DNA of 64,000 nucleotides from positions 2,232,001 through 2,296,000 of the forward strand of contig NZ_AP024660.1 of NCBI RefSeq assembly GCF_019977395.1, written 5' to 3'. Under the pieces are notes generated by a model. That model had not been told where the DNA came from. It searched no databases and was given only the letters and a program-made list of their open reading frames with translations. This document shows, in pieces, positions 60,104-64,000 of this stretch (its first letter is position 1; each line of letters begins with the position of its first letter). This DNA comes from Arthrobacter sp. NicSoilC5 (lineage in GTDB: Bacteria; Actinomycetota; Actinomycetes; Actinomycetales; Micrococcaceae). The translations under genes were made by a program, and so were the position numbers.

Positions 60104-60532
60104 CTACGTGTTGATCTGCTGCATCCCGCCCTGCTGGGTCTGGATTTCGATCCTGCGCGGCTTGGCCTGTTCTGCAACCGGTATCCGCAGGGTCAGGACG
60201 CCCTGGTCGTAGCTGGCCTTGATCTTGTCGGTGTCCAGGGTGTCGCCCAGGATCAGCTGGCGGCTGAACACGCCGCGGGGACGCTCAGAGGCCACCAGTT
60301 CCACATTGGGCTGCGTGGGGTCCTGGCGCTCGGCCCGCACAGTCAGGACGTTTCGCTCGACGTTCAGGTCCAGCGAATCCACCTTCACTCCGGGAAGGTC
60401 GAACGCCACCACGAACTCGCCGTCCTCCTGCCAGGCGTCCATGGGCATGGCGGCCGGACGGGCGGCAGTCCCAAAGACCTGCTGCGTGAGCCGGTCCAGC
60501 TCACGGAACGGGTCCGTACGCATCAACATCAT
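60104..60532 (-). CDS. Hsp20/alpha-crystallin small heat-shock protein
   Basis: 142 residues from the ATG at 60532 (a second ATG at 60529), with AGGAG 6 bp upstream; upstream in-frame codons lack a ribosome site. The start [20 protein letters not shown] and the crystallin domain ([56 protein letters not shown]) match the Hsp18-type proteins of actinobacteria. It holds unfolded proteins in the cytoplasm. It is divergent from an HspR-like gene with a dyad between. Confidence 0.93.
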   Translation of the reverse strand: MMLMRTDPFRELDRLTQQVFGTAARPAAMPMDAWQEDGEFVVAFDLPGVKVDSLDLNVERNVLTVRAERQDPTQPNVELVASERPRGVFSRQLILGDTLDTDKIKASYDQGVLTLRIPVAEQAKPRRIEIQTQQGGMQQINT

Positions 60533-60585
60533 TTCCCACTCCTTCAGCTTCCAAGTGTTGATCTGCGTCTGCTCCACTATCACCT

Positions 60586-60609
60586 AATCTATGGTGGTGG
60601 ATATAGATT
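60586..60609. promoter_or_regulatory. AATCTAT-N10-ATAGATT inverted repeat between hsp20 and hspR-like gene
   Basis: Perfect 7-bp arms around 10 bases lie in the AT-rich divergent promoter region. It is not the HAIR sequence CTTGAGT-N7-ACTCAAG used by Streptomyces HspR, so the local MerR protein may recognise a different dyad. Confidence 0.6.
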
Positions 60610-60671
60610 TTTTATAGCACTCGTGGGAAACTGAAGCAAGACACGGGCCGCAGCGATTTTTGGGAGTACAC

Positions 60672-60989
60672 ATGGCAGAACCTGATGCGGGACGGCCTGC
60701 GCGCTCCGCCGGCTCACGGGCCCTGTACGCCATCTCGGTGGCCGCGGAGCTCACGGGAACCGGGCAGCAGAACATCAGGCTGTACGAAACCAAGGGGCTG
60801 CTGACGCCGTCGAGGACAGCAGGCGGCACCCGCCAATACAGCGATGACGACATTGCCGTACTGCAGCGGATCGGCGAGCTCCTCGAGGAGGGGCTGAACC
60901 TGGCAGGCGTTGCCAAGGTCCTGGAGCTGGAGGCGGCGAATGTGAAATTGCACAGGGCCCTGAAGCGCGCCAGGTCCCGGCCGCAGTGA
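60672..60989 (+). CDS. HspR-like MerR-family heat-shock regulator
   Basis: 105 residues from the ATG at 60672 with GGGAG 6 bp upstream. The MerR winged helix is complete: LYAISVAAELTGTGQQNIRLYETKGLL, then SRTAGGTRQYSDDDI and LQRIGELLEEGLNLAGVAKVLEL. The sequence RLYETKGLL..SRT.GGTR is characteristic of HspR, which represses heat-shock genes with DnaK as co-repressor. No dnaK is in the window. It probably controls the divergent hsp20 and J-domain genes and itself. Confidence 0.88.
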   Translation: MAEPDAGRPARSAGSRALYAISVAAELTGTGQQNIRLYETKGLLTPSRTAGGTRQYSDDDIAVLQRIGELLEEGLNLAGVAKVLELEAANVKLHRALKRARSRPQ

Positions 60990-61075
60990 TGCAGCCGGGA
61001 CCTGGCTGCAGCGAATCAGCCGAGCGACACAACCGGAATCAAGCAGCCGCGGTGACGCAACTGCAGTGAATTAGC
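60984..61075 (+). repeat. Degenerate repeats after the HspR-like gene
   Basis: The end of the gene, GCAGTGATGCAGCC, is echoed as CTGCAGCGAATCAGCC, GGAATCAAGCAGCC and CTGCAGTGAATTAGCC in the following 85 bases. The copies are imperfect and unevenly spaced. Confidence 0.5.
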
Positions 61076-61090
61076 CTGCCGGGGAGGGCG

Positions 61091-61969
61091 TTACTCCCGG
61101 GCGGATTCTTCCTTCGACAGCTCTCCCGTGACCGGCTCCCCGGGGATTCGCGCTGTCCGCCAGGTGTCCAGCGCGATGACTCCGCCCAGGATGAGCAGCG
61201 AGAGGGAAAACGATGCAAGGGTATCGGTGGGCCAGTGGTAGCCCAGGTAGAGCCGGCTGCCGATGGCGAGGATGATTCCGATTCCGGCCCCGATGAAACC
61301 GAACACCGCTGAGCGGGGGTTCCGGCGCCGGGAGAAGATCAGGTAGGCGCCCACCAGCAGGAAGTCGCAGGCTCCCAGGACGTGCCCGGACGGGTACGAG
61401 AAGGTCTGGTCCGCACCGAACAGCATCTGGTCAACGGGAGGCCGCGAGCGCTGGACGATGTGCAGGATGATCTGGGAGATGATCACCCCGGTCAGCATCG
61501 CGGACGCCAGCAGGATGGGGCGCCAGGCGTGTTTGGCCGCGAAGCCCCAGACGAGGATCACCACCAGCACGATGATGGGCAGGGCGATGGGGCCGAAGAA
61601 CACGGCCAGGAAGATCATGAACGCGGTAAGTGCCCCTGAACGGGTTGTCAGCAGCCAGTCGTGCACCGGCTGGTCTGCAACGGTAAGGCCGACACCCTGC
61701 ACCACGCTGATCAGCGTGGCGATAAAGAGTGCCAGCCCCACCACCGCCAGGATGACCGATGCACGGTAAAGGCGGCGCCGGTCGGCAGGATCGATGTAGC
61801 GCTCCTCCACCACGAACTTCTCATGGAAGGTGTGCCACCTGCCCGAGTTTCTCTGCGTGACTGCGGAACCTGCTGATTTTTGTGCCAATGTGCTGCCCGT
61901 CCCTGCGCCCTGTTGAATGCACGCCGTGTATGCGTGTTGTTGAATGCCTAGGCTGAAGATTATCCCCAT
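61091..61969 (-). CDS. PAP2-family membrane phosphatase
   Basis: Up to 292 residues. Six membrane helices carry the three phosphatase motifs: QRSRPPVDQ (shortened motif 1), PSGHVLG and SRLYLGYHWPTD. Such enzymes dephosphorylate phosphatidic acid or undecaprenyl pyrophosphate on the outer face of the membrane. The start is uncertain: ATG at 61969 has no ribosome site, and a TTG at 61888 would remove a 27-residue head that looks unlike protein. The gap to the protease gene downstream is 106 bp in window order. Confidence 0.88.
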   Translation of the reverse strand: MGIIFSLGIQQHAYTACIQQGAGTGSTLAQKSAGSAVTQRNSGRWHTFHEKFVVEERYIDPADRRRLYRASVILAVVGLALFIATLISVVQGVGLTVADQPVHDWLLTTRSGALTAFMIFLAVFFGPIALPIIVLVVILVWGFAAKHAWRPILLASAMLTGVIISQIILHIVQRSRPPVDQMLFGADQTFSYPSGHVLGACDFLLVGAYLIFSRRRNPRSAVFGFIGAGIGIILAIGSRLYLGYHWPTDTLASFSLSLLILGGVIALDTWRTARIPGEPVTGELSKEESARE

Positions 61970-62075
61970 GATTGGCCATTCACTCCATCACCGGGTCACC
62001 GGCCATGGAGCCGGCCCCGGCCAGGTAGGGCGCCAGGGCGGCCGCCACGGCCAACGGCAGGGCCGGTCCGGGCGA

Positions 62076-63920
62076 CTAGTACGACCCGGTGGTGAACTGC
62101 CAGCTCCGGCCGGCCAGCGGATTGCCGGCGAGGTCGCGGATCCCGGCGGCCCCTCCAACCAGGGTCACCGTATACCGGGCATTGGCGGCCAGGGGTTCCT
62201 GGGGATCGAGGATCCACTGGTTGGTGGTGCCGTTGCGGTAGACAGAGGCTGCCACCAAGGCACCGGTGGAAGCGTTCTTCAAAGTGAATGTGGCGGTGCC
62301 GGCGCCCTGGACGGCTTCGCTGAAGGTGGCGCTGACGTTGCTGTTCCTGCGGACCAGGAGCGCATTGCTGCCCGGGGTGTAGCTGGTGAGGGTGGGCGCG
62401 GGACCGGTGGTGAAACTCCAGCTGGTGGTGGCCAGTGGCGTGCCTGCCGCGTCGCGGATGGCAGAGGTTCCGCCGGCCAGGGTGGCCGTGTAGGTGGTGT
62501 CCGCGGCGAGGCTTGCGGCCGGGTCAAGGGTGGCGGTCCTGGTGGTTGCGTTGTACGTGACGGTGGCGGCAATGTTGGTCCCTGCGGCGTTTTTGAGCAC
62601 GAAGGTCGTGGCGGACACGCCCTGGACGGCGGCGCTGAAGGTGGCCGCCACGTTCGTGCCCGCGGCCACGGCGGTGGCCTTGGCGGCCGGCGAAACCGAG
62701 GTGACGGTCGGGGCAGGAGCAGGGGCAGGAGCCGTGGCGTCCGCACCGGTAAACAGCAGGCGGTTCGGGGTACCCGCGGTGACGCCGGTGACCACCCCGG
62801 AGGTGGCATTGGCTGCCAGTGCCGCGGCCACGTCCGCCGGTGCCAGGGCGGGGTTCTGCGAGAGCAGCAGGGCAGCGGCGCCGGCGGTGTGCGGAGCCGC
62901 CATGGATGTTCCGGACATGGACGCCGTGGCCGTGGTGGAGGTGTAGTAGTCGGAGGTGATGCCGACGCCGGGAGCATACAGGTCAACGCAGGACCCAAAG
63001 TTGGAGAACGATGCCTGCTTGTCGGTTGCATCGCTGGCCGCCACGGTGACGGCGCCGGACACGCGGGCAGGTGAGCCCGTGCAGGCGTCCACAGCGGAGT
63101 TGCCCGCGGCCACCACAGTGGTGACGCCGTCAGCCAGGACGGCCTGGACGGCGCTGTCCACCGTGCTGCTGGCCGCTCCACCCAGGCTGAGGTTGGCCAC
63201 GGCCGGTGTTCCGGCTGCATGGTTTGCGGCGATCCAGTCCAGGCCGGCCACCACGTCCGAGTTGTAGCCCGACCCGCTGCAGTCCAGCACCCTGACCGGC
63301 ACCAGGGTGGCGCTCTTGGCGACGCCGTACGTGGACCCTGCCACCGTTCCGGCTACGTGGGTGCCGTGGCCGTTGCAGTCAGTGGTGCCGTTGCCATCCG
63401 CCACGGCGGTCCAGCCCGCCGCCACCCGGCCGCCAAAGTCGCTGTGCGAGGCCAGGATGCCGGTGTCCACCACGTAGGCCGTCACACCGGCGCCGGACCC
63501 GGTCCACGAGTAGCTGCCGGAGAGCGGCAACGCCCGTTGGTCGGCACGGTCCAGGCCCCAGGGGGCCGGCTGCTCGTTCCCGGAAACCGTGAGGGGGGCG
63601 TCCGGTTCCACCGACAGCACCTTCCCCGACCTGGCAAGGGCTGCCGCCTGGGCGGGGGTTGCGGTGACAACGGCGCCATGGATTGCGTGCTCAAACGTGC
63701 GGCCGACGGCGAGGCCCTGGCCGCGCAGTCCGGCCGTCTCTGAGGCGACGTCCGCAGTGGGGGCGTACTGGACGATGTAGCGTCCGGTTGCAGCGGCGGC
63801 GGGTTGGACAGTGACAGCAGCCGCGATAGGAGCAGCGGCGGCGGGCAGGGCTGCCGTGGAAAGGACGACGGCGGAGAGCATCGCCGTGAGCGCAGGCAGC
63901 ACGAAGAATCGGGTACGCAT
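62076..63920 (-). CDS. Secreted subtilisin-like serine protease (S8) with Ig-like domains
   Basis: 614 residues. A signal peptide ([20 protein letters not shown]) is followed by an I9-type propeptide ([15 protein letters not shown]). The S8 domain has the catalytic triad: Asp in YVVDTGIL, His in [10 protein letters not shown] and Ser in SGTSMAAPH, resembling proteinase K-type enzymes. The C-terminal 200 residues are two Ig-like repeats, each opening with [11 protein letters not shown] or [13 protein letters not shown] text and containing ATFSAAVQG or ATFSEAVQG. No cell-wall sorting signal is seen, so it is released. Role: extracellular protein degradation. Confidence 0.94.
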   Translation of the reverse strand: MRTRFFVLPALTAMLSAVVLSTAALPAAAAPIAAAVTVQPAAAATGRYIVQYAPTADVASETAGLRGQGLAVGRTFEHAIHGAVVTATPAQAAALARSGKVLSVEPDAPLTVSGNEQPAPWGLDRADQRALPLSGSYSWTGSGAGVTAYVVDTGILASHSDFGGRVAAGWTAVADGNGTTDCNGHGTHVAGTVAGSTYGVAKSATLVPVRVLDCSGSGYNSDVVAGLDWIAANHAAGTPAVANLSLGGAASSTVDSAVQAVLADGVTTVVAAGNSAVDACTGSPARVSGAVTVAASDATDKQASFSNFGSCVDLYAPGVGITSDYYTSTTATASMSGTSMAAPHTAGAAALLLSQNPALAPADVAAALAANATSGVVTGVTAGTPNRLLFTGADATAPAPAPAPTVTSVSPAAKATAVAAGTNVAATFSAAVQGVSATTFVLKNAAGTNIAATVTYNATTRTATLDPAASLAADTTYTATLAGGTSAIRDAAGTPLATTSWSFTTGPAPTLTSYTPGSNALLVRRNSNVSATFSEAVQGAGTATFTLKNASTGALVAASVYRNGTTNQWILDPQEPLAANARYTVTLVGGAAGIRDLAGNPLAGRSWQFTTGSY

Positions 63921-63962
63921 GTGGGGGTCCTTGCGGTGGCGGTTGGCGGTACCAAAAGGATA

Positions 63963-63991
63963 GGAGCCGGAAGCGCACGGCTTCCGGCTCC
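63963..63991 (-). terminator. Terminator of a minus-strand gene beyond the right edge
   Basis: GGAGCCGGAAGC and GCTTCCGGCTCC pair in a perfect 12-bp stem around GCACG. On the minus strand it is followed by TATCCTTTT, so it probably ends a gene located beyond position 64000. Confidence 0.7.
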
Positions 63992-64000
63992 TTGGATGAT

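Overview
The window is a high-GC actinobacterial chromosome segment. Several features suggest a soil Micrococcaceae of the Arthrobacter/Pseudarthrobacter type: SCP2-like, DUF222/HNH, Pr6Pr and App1 families, a homodimeric AceE, a standalone LigD-type polymerase domain, an HspR-like regulator and many GTG/TTG starts. The genus is inferred from family content, not from a marker gene. I see no prophage, integrase, insertion sequence or CRISPR array. It reads as a metabolic region of a stable chromosome.

Layout. 1-3.0 kb: sugar ABC importer (permease cut by the window edge, binding protein) and its LacI regulator, with a 22-bp perfect palindrome as the likely operator. 3.0-7.9 kb: Nudix, RidA and DUF4177 genes divergent from a class A penicillin-binding protein and a metallophosphoesterase. 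8.0-11.7 kb: a heterodimeric ABC exporter with one degenerate ATP site, then tRNA-Pro(CGG). 12.0-13.6 kb: a 76-residue secreted protein carrying two identical TGNWPDPV motifs, divergent from an HTH-TPR regulator. This is the best candidate here for an undescribed system, because it has the architecture of RRNPP-type peptide signalling. 13.7-20 kb: purC, purD, a sulfite-oxidase-family molybdoenzyme, asparaginase, an SCP2-like protein and a membrane protein.

20-50.9 kb is dominated by purine and allantoin catabolism. It holds an SDR, a hydantoin/allantoin-type racemase and an NCS1 permease; a MocA-like protein; guanine deaminase, AzgA-like permease, XdhC and two xanthine dehydrogenase subunits; 8-oxoguanine deaminase; urate oxidase; a xanthine/urate-type NCS2 permease; an IclR regulator; and malic enzyme, malate synthase, a citrate-lyase-beta-like DUF6986 protein and ureidoglycine aminohydrolase. 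Together these can take up purines, oxidise them to urate and 5-hydroxyisourate, process ureidoglycine, and send glyoxylate through malate to pyruvate. aceE lies inside the region. HIU hydrolase, OHCU decarboxylase, allantoinase and allantoate amidohydrolase are not in the window. Interspersed genes include a DUF222/HNH protein, a UDG-family glycosylase, an aldo/keto reductase, LigD-type PolDom and a GH16 glucanase.

50.9-64 kb: a zinc alcohol dehydrogenase, HAD and YegP-like proteins, GH15 and GH1 glycosidases, DUF72 and App1 proteins, a small heat-shock locus (Hsp20, J-domain protein, HspR-like MerR), a PAP2 phosphatase and a secreted subtilase. Two patterns recur: a TTYCGYRWTRTGRAA-like motif ahead of purine and carbon genes, and short degenerate repeats just at or after the 3' ends of several genes. 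All family assignments come from reading motifs and overall sequence character; no database search was run.
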